DNA from: Lachnospiraceae bacterium
Lineage (GTDB): Bacteria > Bacillota > Clostridia > Lachnospirales > Lachnospiraceae
DNA: 44,055 nt
Assembly (NCBI GenBank): GCA_014804615.1
Contig: JAAUZL010000012.1
Location: 181,805-225,859 of the forward strand
Reading direction: 5' to 3'
Part shown: positions 23,429-34,088 of the stretch, one piece after another
Numbering within the stretch: the stretch's first letter is position 1
Layout: each line of letters starts with the position of its first letter
Position numbers and translations under genes: made by a program
The notes under the pieces: generated by a model
Databases searched by the model: none
Told to the model about the DNA's origin: nothing
What the model saw: only the letters and a program-made list of their open reading frames with translations

Positions 23429-26400
23429 TTAATCTAATGATTTCTTTTCCTCATCCTCTTCTGCTGCTAAATATCCATTTTCCATCAATAATTCAAGCCA
23501 TTCATTTATATCTGAATTATCATATAAATTTTTTTCATTCAACCCATATGGACAATTAGCGCATAGCGGATTTATTTCTATTGGGCGCCATTCCTTCTCA
23601 CTATTATTAAAAATTTCCTTAATAATCTTTCCTTCTTGAATTTCAAAATGCAAAGATGTTTCGTCAGCATAACCTGTTTCGGGAATAAATTTTTCTGTAA
23701 AAGCAAAGTATTTCAAAACATGACTCTTTAAATATTCATCAAAATACTCTTTTCTAATAAACACTGTTCCCCCTATAGGATCATTATAATATGAATTTTT
23801 ATTGTTATTGCACAATATAATCTTTTTACCATCTTTATCAACCCATGACATATCTGCATAAACCGGACTTAACTGAAAATATGATATTAACTCAGCCGGT
23901 GGCAGTACTAACGCCGTTTCATCAAATATACTTGACAAATAATTTATATTCTTAACATCTTTGCATAACCAGGGTTTTGAAGCGCACTTTCCATAATTAT
24001 CTAAATTTCCAGAATACTCATCCAGTTCAATAGTAAGGTATCTGGCTTCACCATCATCCATTATCGTTTCTTTTTCTGATGTACAACACCAAATATCATA
24101 AGTGTCTTTCCACCTCGTTTCCCATTTAGTATCTTCATGAATCGAAATTCTTCCAGCAATCATTACCCACTCTACATCTTTAGTTTTTATGGGTTCCATG
24201 AAAGACAACAAATTCTTTCGTGTAATGGCCGCATCCTTTACCCACATTATGTCTTTCTCTACAGGAATCTCAATGCGATCGACCACTATATCTCCTAACT
24301 TTTCAATATAATCCTGATATATAGGTACTGGTGTAGCAATGTAAATATCTTCGCCATATTCAATTGGATCATATACTTCAAACCCAATATTTTCTTGCCA
24401 ATTGTTATATGTTGCAAATTCATTTGTATAATAATTACACATTAAGCTACCATAATAATACCCTATAGCAATATCAACACACTTCATAAAAAGTGAATTA
24501 GTAAAGTCCTCTTCCCGCATATAGCTATCGGTTTGGCTAAAGGATTCTTCAAATATATTAAATACTTGTTTCAAAACAACTTCATATGAGCAAAAGAAAG
24601 TTCCTATTTCTAATACTTGCTTCTTCGAGTCAATATTATATTCCCCTATAGCAAAATCCTCAAACAACATTCTCCCATTACATTCACCTGTTTTTACACA
24701 TATATATTTTTCTTCTAGGAAATTGTTTAGTTTCAAAATTTCTTTTTTATCTATATTTAGGAATTCTGTATGCATATCAATGTGATCTTTTCCCCAATAT
24801 CGAAAATTAAAAAAATCTTTGTTCATAAGATCAACTCTAAAAAGAACATCATTTAAAAATTCAGAAATGACTGTTCCCGAATGAATATCATATAAATCTT
24901 CCCTATTCCATTTAATGTACCCATACTTATCTCCCAAATAAGTAGAAATTCGCTTAATACTTTTCGCCATTAGTTGATTTTCTTTAATTATTAGTTTTTT
25001 AAAAAAAGCTACAATATCTACATCATTCGGCGAACAAATCGCAAGAACATAAATAATATTTTCTTTTATATATGAGTCAATTATATTTTTTTCATATTCT
25101 TTTATCAATCTATTCTTATATTCATTATTTTGCCTTACAATTTCGTACAATAGTTTCATAGCAAGACAACGTACATCTTTATTTGGTGCAGCACAACACC
25201 ACAACGCAAAATAAAATGCCTCTTCCATTCTTCTATCACCGCTATTGTTTAACGTAATAAAATAAATGATATTTTTCAATCTCCCTTTCACATGTTCTAA
25301 GAAATGTAAGCCAGATAACTCCGTCGATAATTCTCTTAACTGACGCACACTTGACTTATAGTACTCATTTAAAAAATATATACAGTTAAATGGTTTATTA
25401 GTATACCCACCAAAAATAGTGATTAATTGACTGCTTTCCGTAGGTTGAAATGCCTTTATAAATTCTGTAATATGCTCCTCCTTAAAATTAACTTTAATTA
25501 ATGTTTCGTATTTTACAGAAGTAAGTAAATCTGTCGATTTTAGTAGTTTAATAATATATTGATAATCTGGAGCATAATTATCAAATATTGCAATAATCAA
25601 GGCCTCTTCCATGCTATAGAGTTTTCCAACTTTCTTGGATATAATCTCTACCTGTGCTTCAAATGTTCTTTCCGCAATATCTTCAAATAATGAACGAGCA
25701 ATCAAGAAATCAGTAAGTGAGTCAATTGCAAAGAAAAAATAGTGAATTTCTTTATAATCATATTCCCTTAGAAATCCAGCTTGCATCATTACCTGTATAA
25801 AGGTTTCACCTGTTTTCACAATCAAACGTAAGTTGTCTTCATCAATTTCTTTGCTTTCGTTTCTATACATCCATTTTGCAACTTCCTTAGTATCTTTCCA
25901 GATTTTAATCGGATCCTCATCCGAAATTTTGCCTTTAAATATTCTTTTAATAGACTTTTTGATGTAATGTTCTAGTATAAATGTAACTGTAGCAATACCG
26001 TTTTCTGTTTCATCAATTATTTTTTTATCACTAAGAACACTACAAAGCATACTTAAGAGCAATGCATTATTTGAATATAATATATCCTCATATTTATAAA
26101 TATCTGGAATTGATAACTTTAAAAGTTCTCCAAGTGCTGATTCAAAAGAAACTCCTGGAAAAGTATACTCTGCCATTGCTATTTTTTTATATTGATCCAA
26201 TATAGCCACATCCATAGCATTTGTACGATATGTAAGGATAATTCTAATATTACTATATTGCCTTAAAGAATGAAGTATATTAAGCAGGTTCTCTTGTCCA
26301 TTTTCAGACATCTCATTTATAGCATCAACTATAAACACAAATCCTTTTTGACTATTTTTTATAATTTCATTCAATTCAATATTATTTGTATCTTTTTCAA

Positions 26401-26833
26401 ACTTTCCATATATACATAAATGTGGAATATTCCTCTGTTCAAATTCTTCTAAACACTTAATAAAGTAACTTTTTCCAATACCTCCTTCACCTGAAATCAA
26501 ACAGCATTCTTGTTGCCGAATAGACTCTTCCACTTCATAAATGCTTAATCCATACCAGTTTGCTTTTTTATGTTGTATAGACGTAACTATATCTTCGATA
26601 TTCTTTATAAATGTTTCTTTATTTTCTAAAAAAACATCATATTGTGAAAGCATTCTTTCTAATGTTGTTAGTTCCGTTTGAATCTCATTCTCATTTTGAC
26701 TATGATGGACAGACGGTAGTTTTCCTATAAGAGTATTAAAAAAATCAGGTTCTTCCCACTCCATTTCAAACTCATTATTAATTATCCGTCCCATTCTTTT
26801 TCTTTGATCATTATTTAACAACTTATAATTCAT
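23429..26833 (-). CDS. large STAND/NACHT-like P-loop NTPase
   Basis: This 1134-residue protein begins with a helical segment (1-105), then a P-loop domain: Walker A SGEGGIGKS (114-122), Walker B FVFIVDAINE (165-174) with the DxxNE ending common in STAND NTPases, and IILTYRTN (198-205) as the sensor arginine segment. A winged-helix-like and helical-repeat region follows (to about 650), then a distinct beta-rich C-terminal part (about 780-1134), probably sensor or effector. No protease, nuclease or TIR motif was recognised. STAND NTPases commonly detect phage proteins and trigger cell suicide. It lies 43 bp downstream of hsdR in the same orientation; GAGGTAATTT precedes the ATG. Strongly AT-rich, indicating transfer. 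Confidence 0.78.
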   Translation of the reverse strand: MNYKLLNNDQRKRMGRIINNEFEMEWEEPDFFNTLIGKLPSVHHSQNENEIQTELTTLERMLSQYDVFLENKETFIKNIEDIVTSIQHKKANWYGLSIYEVEESIRQQECCLISGEGGIGKSYFIKCLEEFEQRNIPHLCIYGKFEKDTNNIELNEIIKNSQKGFVFIVDAINEMSENGQENLLNILHSLRQYSNIRIILTYRTNAMDVAILDQYKKIAMAEYTFPGVSFESALGELLKLSIPDIYKYEDILYSNNALLLSMLCSVLSDKKIIDETENGIATVTFILEHYIKKSIKRIFKGKISDEDPIKIWKDTKEVAKWMYRNESKEIDEDNLRLIVKTGETFIQVMMQAGFLREYDYKEIHYFFFAIDSLTDFLIARSLFEDIAERTFEAQVEIISKKVGKLYSMEEALIIAIFDNYAPDYQYIIKLLKSTDLLTSVKYETLIKVNFKEEHITEFIKAFQPTESSQLITIFGGYTNKPFNCIYFLNEYYKSSVRQLRELSTELSGLHFLEHVKGRLKNIIYFITLNNSGDRRMEEAFYFALWCCAAPNKDVRCLAMKLLYEIVRQNNEYKNRLIKEYEKNIIDSYIKENIIYVLAICSPNDVDIVAFFKKLIIKENQLMAKSIKRISTYLGDKYGYIKWNREDLYDIHSGTVISEFLNDVLFRVDLMNKDFFNFRYWGKDHIDMHTEFLNIDKKEILKLNNFLEEKYICVKTGECNGRMLFEDFAIGEYNIDSKKQVLEIGTFFCSYEVVLKQVFNIFEESFSQTDSYMREEDFTNSLFMKCVDIAIGYYYGSLMCNYYTNEFATYNNWQENIGFEVYDPIEYGEDIYIATPVPIYQDYIEKLGDIVVDRIEIPVEKDIMWVKDAAITRKNLLSFMEPIKTKDVEWVMIAGRISIHEDTKWETRWKDTYDIWCCTSEKETIMDDGEARYLTIELDEYSGNLDNYGKCASKPWLCKDVKNINYLSSIFDETALVLPPAELISYFQLSPVYADMSWVDKDGKKIILCNNNKNSYYNDPIGGTVFIRKEYFDEYLKSHVLKYFAFTEKFIPETGYADETSLHFEIQEGKIIKEIFNNSEKEWRPIEINPLCANCPYGLNEKNLYDNSDINEWLELLMENGYLAAEEDEEKKSLD

Positions 26834-26876
26834 AAATTACCTCAAAAAAGATTATCTTTACTATTGAAATAATATA

Positions 26877-29800
26877 TTATTCGTGCTCTATTACATCTCC
26901 ATACAGCACCGGCTTCTCCGCCACCATAGACAAATTCTGCGGCATCTCATAGATATACGCCTCAGATTTCTCCGAAGTCTTAACACCTTTCCTACGTGCC
27001 TCCCGATACACAATCTCTGCCAACGCACTCATAATCGCATTATACTTAGCAGTATCCTCAAACAAACTCTGATACGACTCCTGTGCTTCTACATATCCGT
27101 CTTGAGCCGCCGCACCAAATGCTTTCGGAAAGATACTCTCAACAAAAATCTGCGGATCAGAAGACTGCGCCATCTTTTTCAATTTCTTATCAGAAAGCAA
27201 CTTATCTCTCAGTGCTGACAGAATAACTTTATCTCCCTCTGTGAAATTCCCTTTAAATTTTTCATTGATTTTTGCAATCACCTCATCCAAAGGTGTTTTC
27301 TCGTCCATACCTTTCACAGCTTTGTGCTTTGCCGGAACATACACCGTCTTTGCTTCATCCAAAGCAATTTCACCTTGGAATGTTTTTTGCAACTTATAGT
27401 ATTCCAGTTTCAATTTCCCCTCAAGATCAATCAACTCTACAGGGTCTTTTGGCAATAATCCAATCAGATAAGAGCAGAACACATACTCTTTCTGTAACTC
27501 TTTATCAAACATTCTCAATATCTGTGATATGTAGCTATACCATTTGATCAGGTTACGAACCTGTCTGCGGAATTGATATCTTTCATTCTGAGTCTTTTTG
27601 TTGTAACGGTTGGAAACAGGAAGCAAAATGCTGCTCATTCGTCCCATTGCCCTGTCGTCCTGCCTGCCCTTTTTGTAATACTCGTTTGTGAAGGCTTCAA
27701 TATCCTCATCCGAGTAAATACCATAAGCCCGCAATTCCCTTTGCGTCTGGTATAATAAATCTGCATTTACTTCTTCCTGCAAGAACGTTTCCTGATAGAA
27801 CGGCTGAAATGCGTCCTTTATGTCCTCCGCCTTATTTACAAAGTCCAACACAAAAGTATCCGTCTTACCTTCACACGTCCGGTTGAGCCGGGATAAAGTC
27901 TGTACTGCTTTCACATTCTTTAACTTCTTGTCCACAATCATCGTATGTAAAAGCGGCTCATCAAATCCTGTCTGATATTTTTCCGCTACAATCAGCACAT
28001 TAAAATTATCATGAAACTCCGCCTTGGTCTGATTCTCCGAAATATGGGAACCGTCTTTACGCACATTTAATTTTGATTCCGTATATTCCTCTCCCCTGTC
28101 ATCAATCGCACCAGAAAAAGCCACTAGAATATCTACATTATCGTACTTCTTTTCCTCAATGTATCGCTTAATTTCATGGTAATAGCGGACAGCCGCCAGT
28201 CTTGATGATGTAACCACCATCATCTTTCCTTTGCCATCAATCTTATGTCTTGTGGTATCTCTGAATGTTTCCACAATAATCTGCGATTTCTGACTGATAT
28301 TATAAGGGTGCAATTCCTGATATTTACGGATGACCTTTGCCGCTTTGCTGGAAGGAACATCCGGATTATCTGTCATGGTCTTTGCGATTCGAAAACAAGT
28401 ATTGTAGGTCATATAATTTTGAAGGACATCCAAAATAAACTTCTCCTCAATCGCCTGCCTCATGCTATACACATGAAACGGATGGAAAGAGCCGTCCTCC
28501 TGTTCCTGCCCGAACATTTCCAGAGTGGTGGCCTTTGGCGTAGCCGTAAAAGCAAAAAAAGATAAATTCTTATGCTTTCCTTGAGCAATCATTTCTTTTA
28601 CGAGCCTGTCCTCCGGGTCAACTTCCTCCTCCGCTAATCCTTCACGTTCTGCATACTCTCTCAAGGCTTCTTCCGTATCTGCCAGTGCAGTTTTTAATTT
28701 CAATGCTGAACTTCCTGTCTGAGAAGAGTGTGCCTCATCCACAATAACTGCAAAGCATCTGCCATTTGCCTTATCAACCTCTGTGTAAATTACCGGAAAC
28801 TTTTGCAGAGTTGTAACAATAATACGCACTCCATCATTGATTGCATCTTTCAAATCTTGAGAATTTTTATCCTCTCCTATAGTCTCTACAGCACCTAACT
28901 TATGGTCAAATCCCGAAATCGTTTCCTGGAGCTGTGCATCTAATACAGTACGATCCGTCACAACAATTACACTGGAAAATACCGGCTTATTACTTTCATT
29001 GAAAAGCGAGGCAAGCCGGTATGCTGTCCACGCGATGGAATTGGATTTACCGGAACCGGCACTATGTTGAATAAGGTAATTCCTACCTGCTCCGTTTGTC
29101 CGTACATCTGCAATAAGTTTCCGAACAACATCTAACTGATGATAACGGGGGAATATCAATGTTTTCTTTTTCTGCAAATTGATAAACTTCCGGATAATAT
29201 CTAACATACTGTCTTTCTGGAATACATTTTCCCAAAGGTATGCTGTCGGATATCCGTCCGGATTGGGAGGATTACCTGCTCCACCATCAAAACCAGCTCC
29301 ATTAGAGCCTTGGTTAAAGGGTAAGAAATAGGTATCTTTCCCTGCCAGTTTCGTTGTCATCCAAACTTCTGTATGATCTACACAAAAATACGCCAAAATT
29401 CTCTTATTAAATTGAAAGCATATTTCTCGCGAATCTCTATCGTACATCCATTGAGCTTTCGCATTATCTACATTCTGCCCTGTGTACTGGTTTTTTAGTT
29501 CAAATGCAAACACCGGAATACCATTCACAACAAGTACCATATCCACAGACTTTTTCGTATCCGCAGAATAATACCATTGTCTATAGCACTCAACTTCATT
29601 TTCTGCGTACTGAATACCAGCCGTATCGTTCAATGCAGACTCAGGCTTAAAATAACAAACTTTAAAGGTAGTACCTCTGTGTTTAAATCCATTGCGCAAA
29701 ACATGAAGCACTCCATCCATATCACAAGCATTATTAAACGCAACACAGAATTTACGCACAGGATCTATATCATTCTGCCTCTCGAATGCTGCCCACTCTC

Positions 29801-29960
29801 TCGGCTGTGTACGCTGAATAAAAGAAATCAGTTTATCCGGATATAACCCCAACTTCGGATTATATGTTCCATTTCCCTTTGTATATCCACCGTCATCCGA
29901 TATGAGAAACGCTTCGATATCCGATTCAAATTGTTTTTCTGTGGTAACTGTTATGCTCAT
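26877..29960 (-). CDS. hsdR: type I restriction enzyme, R (endonuclease/translocase) subunit
   Basis: This protein of about 1027 residues cuts and translocates unmodified DNA in complex with HsdM and HsdS. The N-terminal nuclease keeps PD-(D/E)XK residues: D140 in [10 protein letters not shown] and E154-L-K156 in [11 protein letters not shown]. The superfamily 2 motor has Walker [11 protein letters not shown] (about 299-308), the DEAH box VIVDEAH (405-411), FFAFTATPK (motif III), [13 protein letters not shown] and QTLSRLNRT (motif VI). A helical C-terminal region for HsdM contact is present, so the subunit looks intact. The ATG at 29960 follows GGGGGAAAACC. It is separated from hsdS by the cyclase-like gene. 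Confidence 0.96.
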   Translation of the reverse strand: MSITVTTEKQFESDIEAFLISDDGGYTKGNGTYNPKLGLYPDKLISFIQRTQPREWAAFERQNDIDPVRKFCVAFNNACDMDGVLHVLRNGFKHRGTTFKVCYFKPESALNDTAGIQYAENEVECYRQWYYSADTKKSVDMVLVVNGIPVFAFELKNQYTGQNVDNAKAQWMYDRDSREICFQFNKRILAYFCVDHTEVWMTTKLAGKDTYFLPFNQGSNGAGFDGGAGNPPNPDGYPTAYLWENVFQKDSMLDIIRKFINLQKKKTLIFPRYHQLDVVRKLIADVRTNGAGRNYLIQHSAGSGKSNSIAWTAYRLASLFNESNKPVFSSVIVVTDRTVLDAQLQETISGFDHKLGAVETIGEDKNSQDLKDAINDGVRIIVTTLQKFPVIYTEVDKANGRCFAVIVDEAHSSQTGSSALKLKTALADTEEALREYAEREGLAEEEVDPEDRLVKEMIAQGKHKNLSFFAFTATPKATTLEMFGQEQEDGSFHPFHVYSMRQAIEEKFILDVLQNYMTYNTCFRIAKTMTDNPDVPSSKAAKVIRKYQELHPYNISQKSQIIVETFRDTTRHKIDGKGKMMVVTSSRLAAVRYYHEIKRYIEEKKYDNVDILVAFSGAIDDRGEEYTESKLNVRKDGSHISENQTKAEFHDNFNVLIVAEKYQTGFDEPLLHTMIVDKKLKNVKAVQTLSRLNRTCEGKTDTFVLDFVNKAEDIKDAFQPFYQETFLQEEVNADLLYQTQRELRAYGIYSDEDIEAFTNEYYKKGRQDDRAMGRMSSILLPVSNRYNKKTQNERYQFRRQVRNLIKWYSYISQILRMFDKELQKEYVFCSYLIGLLPKDPVELIDLEGKLKLEYYKLQKTFQGEIALDEAKTVYVPAKHKAVKGMDEKTPLDEVIAKINEKFKGNFTEGDKVILSALRDKLLSDKKLKKMAQSSDPQIFVESIFPKAFGAAAQDGYVEAQESYQSLFEDTAKYNAIMSALAEIVYREARRKGVKTSEKSEAYIYEMPQNLSMVAEKPVLYGDVIEHE

Positions 29961-30012
29961 GGTTTTCCCCCGCAAATCGCTTTCTCATAAAAATTGCTAC
30001 ATGCAGCAACTT

Positions 30013-30744
30013 TTACTCTTTTCGCTGCTCTAATTGTATTTTAACTCTTTGCATTGCTAAATTTAGTTTCTTTTCCAAATACAAATATTTTTCCCGAATG
30101 GAACTATCTACAGTAGTATCCAACATATGCTCGATCCTTTTTTCAACTTTTTCATGAATTGTTTGATCGCCAATAAAAAGAATTCTTATGCAATCCACTA
30201 CGTAAAACGCATCGTCATCCCGAAACACAAATCTTCTCAACATAGATAGATGATCATCCAAATTATATTCTTTTCTAATCTTCACAGACTGCAGCGTTTC
30301 ATTCGTTAGTATAATTCTCGGATATTTCGTATTGTTCTCTTCCAATAAATAGGCTTGAGTTAACCCCGGTCCAAAAATTATATCCTTGTTTGCATATAAA
30401 TGTCCACGAACAATAGCTCCTCGCAAAAATATAGGTATGTTATTTTGATATAATTCATATTGAAAATATATACAAGACAATATAATACATAATAGCGCAT
30501 TAGTAATATTTACATCAATGTAAAAACATATGCTATCAGACATTACCTTTACTTTTAGTGCGTCTGCTGTATTATCGCTTATAATATTCCTATCCCCCAA
30601 ATATTCTTCCTTCAGAGGTTTACTATTGGAAAACTTTGCAAAAATCCCAGCTATTTCATCACAAGAGCTGTCATTTATAAGATTTTTAAATCCTAACATA
30701 TCTAAAAAAGCTACATAGCATTCTACATATTCAGCCTTTTCCAT
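30013..30744 (-). CDS. nucleotidyl-cyclase-like protein inside the type I restriction operon
   Basis: This 243-residue protein has no signal peptide. Its pattern resembles a class III nucleotidyl cyclase fold: VAFLDMLGFKN with D15 at the first metal position, KVMSDSICFY with D70, LRGAIVRGHLY (108-117), and FGPGLTQAYLLEEN then PRIILTNET, matching the GxxVNxAxxLE and following strand of cyclases. Such proteins occur in defence islands; known Pycsar cyclases make cCMP or cUMP on infection. Whether this one keeps catalytic residues is not certain, and no cyclic-nucleotide-binding effector was identified beside it. AGGGGAG precedes the ATG at 30744. Located between hsdS and hsdR in the same orientation. 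Confidence 0.55.
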   Translation of the reverse strand: MEKAEYVECYVAFLDMLGFKNLINDSSCDEIAGIFAKFSNSKPLKEEYLGDRNIISDNTADALKVKVMSDSICFYIDVNITNALLCIILSCIYFQYELYQNNIPIFLRGAIVRGHLYANKDIIFGPGLTQAYLLEENNTKYPRIILTNETLQSVKIRKEYNLDDHLSMLRRFVFRDDDAFYVVDCIRILFIGDQTIHEKVEKRIEHMLDTTVDSSIREKYLYLEKKLNLAMQRVKIQLEQRKE

Positions 30745-30863
30745 AAGATGCTCCCCTTTGTATATAACTAATCTTTTTAAATCCACTGTATAAAACCTTT
30801 TGCTGATACTACTTTTTCTTTCCTTTTCTTATTGGTCATACGATACTTGGGTAAATTTGTACT

Positions 30864-32156
30864 TCATGCCTGATAACCTTGCGGCACTTCTCTTTTCCCT
30901 GTAACATATTCGTAAATCAAAGATTTTTTGTAATTTTCTATTTCTGAGAGATATTGCTCTTTCTTGGCAATAAGTTCATCTATTGCAGAACATTTTTGGT
31001 CAAGATAATTTACTATTTCCTGTTGTTCCTCTAAAGACGGATGTACCACCTTTATATCTCTGAATTGGTCAGAATATGTTCTCCATCTCATTGCCATTAT
31101 CCCTTTTCCACGCTTGTAACAATCTCCACTAAATCCTTTAGTGCGAAAATAATAATGATAAAATTTACTCAACACCTCGTTTTTAGGAACGTATATATCA
31201 TATGCCGGACTCGTCACACCATTATATTCAGAATGACCAATTGCCCCCATCCAACACAAAATAATGTTTACAACAATATCATCCTTATATACTATTTTAT
31301 ATCCATCGGCATTTGACGCTTTATTCCCTGTGGTTTTCTCCAATTCTGAGTGCTGTACCACGCCTAAATCAGTATACAAGGATATAAGATTGACCTCTTC
31401 CAATGGGGAATAATTTTTCTCGTCTCTTAAAGTAAATAATGTTTTAATTCTACGCTCTTCCCATTCAGCAGGTATCTCTCCAATCCACTCAATATCGCTA
31501 CTTTTCATTTCTCTGTCACCTCTTATTCCTTTAGTGACAGCTTGTGTAATCACAGCTTGTTTTAACTTTTTGTACTCTTCTATACTTGCACAAGTCTTTT
31601 CAAGAATGTTGTTAAGTTCGACACTCATTCCATCTAAAAACATTGATATATTTTTTTGTTCACTAATTGAAGGAACAATGCACTCTATATTTCCTTGATT
31701 AGTAGCATTAATTATTTGTAAAACATTTCCATTTCCATATAGCAAATATCTTGACTCCTGTGCAAGGGTTAGATAATATCCGAATTTCCAATACATCCTT
31801 TCATTATAAACCAGTGCATTAATTTGCTGATTACAACAACACTCAACCAACGAATATCCAACTTTTCCCAAACTACCTATACAACACACATAAACGGTAT
31901 TAGGCGGCATCACTCTGGCAACCTTACATCCTTCTGTAGTCAAATATTCCGCAGTATGTGTAATCGAAAATCCCGTTCCCAAATTATCAGGTTTTATCCA
32001 TAGTGTCCCTTCATCAGCATAAAACAATGTTTCATCAGTCTTAGATGGTGTGTTGCCTGTCTGAATCTTTGCAAACCTTTTTAATGGCGCTATATTCCAT
32101 TCTTTTGGTATCTCCCCAATCCATTCAACTCCACTGTCCTTCATCTCTCTAGCCAT
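30864..32156 (-). CDS. hsdS: type I restriction enzyme, specificity subunit
   Basis: This 430-residue protein determines the split DNA target for HsdM and HsdR. It shows the internal two-fold repeat of HsdS: each target-recognition half starts with a similar segment (MKDSGVEWIGEIPKEW near residue 5 and MKSSDIEWIGEIPAEW near 216), and each ends in a helical conserved region (SIEEYKKLKQAVITQAVTKG and EIENYKKSLIYEYVTGKRE). The two variable domains differ, implying a bipartite asymmetric target that cannot be read from sequence. GAGGAG lies inside the end of hsdM, 2 bp upstream, so translation is coupled. No second silent hsdS or recombinase for phase variation was found nearby. Confidence 0.96.
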   Translation of the reverse strand: MAREMKDSGVEWIGEIPKEWNIAPLKRFAKIQTGNTPSKTDETLFYADEGTLWIKPDNLGTGFSITHTAEYLTTEGCKVARVMPPNTVYVCCIGSLGKVGYSLVECCCNQQINALVYNERMYWKFGYYLTLAQESRYLLYGNGNVLQIINATNQGNIECIVPSISEQKNISMFLDGMSVELNNILEKTCASIEEYKKLKQAVITQAVTKGIRGDREMKSSDIEWIGEIPAEWEERRIKTLFTLRDEKNYSPLEEVNLISLYTDLGVVQHSELEKTTGNKASNADGYKIVYKDDIVVNIILCWMGAIGHSEYNGVTSPAYDIYVPKNEVLSKFYHYYFRTKGFSGDCYKRGKGIMAMRWRTYSDQFRDIKVVHPSLEEQQEIVNYLDQKCSAIDELIAKKEQYLSEIENYKKSLIYEYVTGKREVPQGYQA

Positions 32157-32158
32157 AT

Positions 32159-33916
32159 CTATTTCTCCTCAGCAAACAACTTTTCCAAAGATGCAGAAAT
32201 ATCAGCCTCCAGCACACTAATTCGCGCCACAATATCTTCCACCTTTTCCGGAGCCTGATACTCATAGAAATATCGTGTCATAGGTATTTCATATCCCACC
32301 TTAGTCTTTTTCTTATCAACCCATGCATCTTTCACATAAGGCAGCACTTCTCTCTCAAAATATCTGTCGATATCCTGCACCAACGGTACATTCTCCGTAT
32401 CACGCAAACTTGCATCCGCGACAGGTTTCCCTTTTTTCAGGACAATTTCACCATTCTCATCCCGTAGAGGTCTCTCTACAACGATTTTGTTATATCCAAA
32501 CTCTACAGTCTCGAATATTTTACTCTCACAATAGATTCCGTTCTTATCTCCATACACAGCACAGTTTTCAAAAGAACCATAAGCCTTTACAATCAATTCC
32601 CGACATTTGTCTGTAATATCATTTCGTTTCGTACCAATACTCTTTCTTCTCGCTTCATAACAGTGGGAAGCATCAATAAGCTGCACTTTTCCTTCCCTAT
32701 ATGTGGGCTTATCTTTGGAACAAATCCAAATATAGGTACTGATGCCCGTATTCATGAACATATCCGTAGAAAGTTGCACAATACAGTCCAGCCAGTCATT
32801 TTCCAAAATATATCTTCTTATCTCTGACGGACCGCTCCCTGCATCCCCCGAAAATAGTGGGGAACCGTTTTGAATAATTGCCATTTTCCCATTTGGCGCA
32901 AGTTTAGAGAGGCCATTCAACACAAATAACTGCTGACCGTCACTGATTTTAGGAAGTCCGGGTGCAAATCTGCCTTGCTCTCCTTTTGCTGCTTCTTCTT
33001 CCACCTTTTTCTGTTCACGCTTCCAATCAATTCCAAAAGGTGGGTTAGAAATACAATAATCAAACGTAAAACCCGCAAACTGATCATCTGACAATGTATC
33101 TCCGAACCGCATATTATCCGGATCTCCACCGCGAATCATCATATCTGCTTTTGCTATCGCATAGGTGGATGGGTTAAACTCCTGTCCAAAGCAAGTAACC
33201 TCTATATCACTATTCAAATCATGAATTCTCTCCTCCATACAGGAAAGCATCTGGGATGTTCCCATAGTCATATCATAAACAGTCATTCCTCCTGTATCTA
33301 AGTTGGCATCCGCAAGAAGCAAATCTGTCATTAAATAAATAATATCTCTGCTGGTAAAATGCGCTCCAGCTTCCTCTCCAAAGGACTCTGAAAAGCGTCG
33401 CACTAAATCCTCAAAAATGTAACCACAATCTACAGCACTGATTTTGTCAGCGCCCAAGTATCCTTTTTCAGAATTAAACGCTTTGATAATAAGATACAGT
33501 GTATTGCTCTCCACCATTCTTTTGATGATATTATCAAAATCAAACTTAGATAATACATCCTGTGCATTTGCTGAAAAACCAGCTAAATAATCTTTAAAGT
33601 TCGTTTCTATATTATCCGGATCAGCCAAAAGTGTTTCAAAAGTAAATTTGCTTGTATTATAAAACTGATAACCGGATGCCCTTGTCAGGAAGCCATCAAT
33701 GACTGCCAAATGTTTCACTTTCTCATACTGCGCAAGCACTTCGTCATGAGTAGGCAGTAAGCAATCGTGAAATCTCTTAACCACCGTCATCGGTAAAATA
33801 ACAAGACCATATTCATGTGGTTTAAATGGTCCCCGAAGCATATCTGCAACATTCCAAATAACTGTAGCTTTTTCTGCTATATTTACTCCAACTTCACTGA
33901 TTTTATTGTTGCTCAT
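32159..33916 (-). CDS. hsdM: type I restriction enzyme, M (N6-adenine methyltransferase) subunit
   Basis: This 585-residue protein methylates adenine in the HsdS-defined target using SAM. Features: an N-terminal helical HsdM_N domain (1-150), FTSRDIIYLMTDLLL as in the N6_Mtase family, motif I VYDMTMGTSQML (213-224) and the catalytic motif IV NPPFGIDW (291-298). Length is normal for the subfamily. It is the first gene of the operon; the promoter at 33962-33990 lies just ahead of it and AGAGGAAG serves the ATG. It is divergent from the oxidoreductase operon. Confidence 0.96.
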   Translation of the reverse strand: MSNNKISEVGVNIAEKATVIWNVADMLRGPFKPHEYGLVILPMTVVKRFHDCLLPTHDEVLAQYEKVKHLAVIDGFLTRASGYQFYNTSKFTFETLLADPDNIETNFKDYLAGFSANAQDVLSKFDFDNIIKRMVESNTLYLIIKAFNSEKGYLGADKISAVDCGYIFEDLVRRFSESFGEEAGAHFTSRDIIYLMTDLLLADANLDTGGMTVYDMTMGTSQMLSCMEERIHDLNSDIEVTCFGQEFNPSTYAIAKADMMIRGGDPDNMRFGDTLSDDQFAGFTFDYCISNPPFGIDWKREQKKVEEEAAKGEQGRFAPGLPKISDGQQLFVLNGLSKLAPNGKMAIIQNGSPLFSGDAGSGPSEIRRYILENDWLDCIVQLSTDMFMNTGISTYIWICSKDKPTYREGKVQLIDASHCYEARRKSIGTKRNDITDKCRELIVKAYGSFENCAVYGDKNGIYCESKIFETVEFGYNKIVVERPLRDENGEIVLKKGKPVADASLRDTENVPLVQDIDRYFEREVLPYVKDAWVDKKKTKVGYEIPMTRYFYEYQAPEKVEDIVARISVLEADISASLEKLFAEEK

Positions 33917-33961
33917 CTTTATAAGCTTCCTCTCAAGGTTTTTTATAATTTTCTATTCCAA

Positions 33962-33990
33962 ATTATAACATTAAATTATCAAAACTACAA
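33962..33990 (-). promoter_or_regulatory. promoter of the hsd/defence operon
   Basis: On the minus strand TTGTAG (33985-33990) and TATAAT (33962-33967) are 17 bp apart, 46 bp before the hsdM ATG. No comparably good promoter was noticed in the short gaps between hsdM and 19430, so the downstream genes may depend on it. Confidence 0.7.
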
Positions 33991-34038
33991 TTTTTGCGAC
34001 TATATACTGTATTCTCTCAAAAAAACACTCGAAAAATG

Positions 34039-34067
34039 TTGACAACCCCGCAAATCATTATTAGAAT
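34039..34067 (+). promoter_or_regulatory. promoter of the 2-oxoacid oxidoreductase operon
   Basis: Perfect TTGACA at 34039-34044 and TAGAAT at 34062-34067, spaced by 17 bp, lie directly ahead of the T-box leader. Divergent from the hsd promoter about 50 bp to the left. Confidence 0.85.
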
Positions 34068-34088
34068 AATGTAGTATCAGTTTTTAAA

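Noticed and set aside
30864-32156. Phase-variable hsdS
   Set aside because: No second hsdS copy, inverted repeats at the hsdS recognition domains or recombinase gene found in the window.
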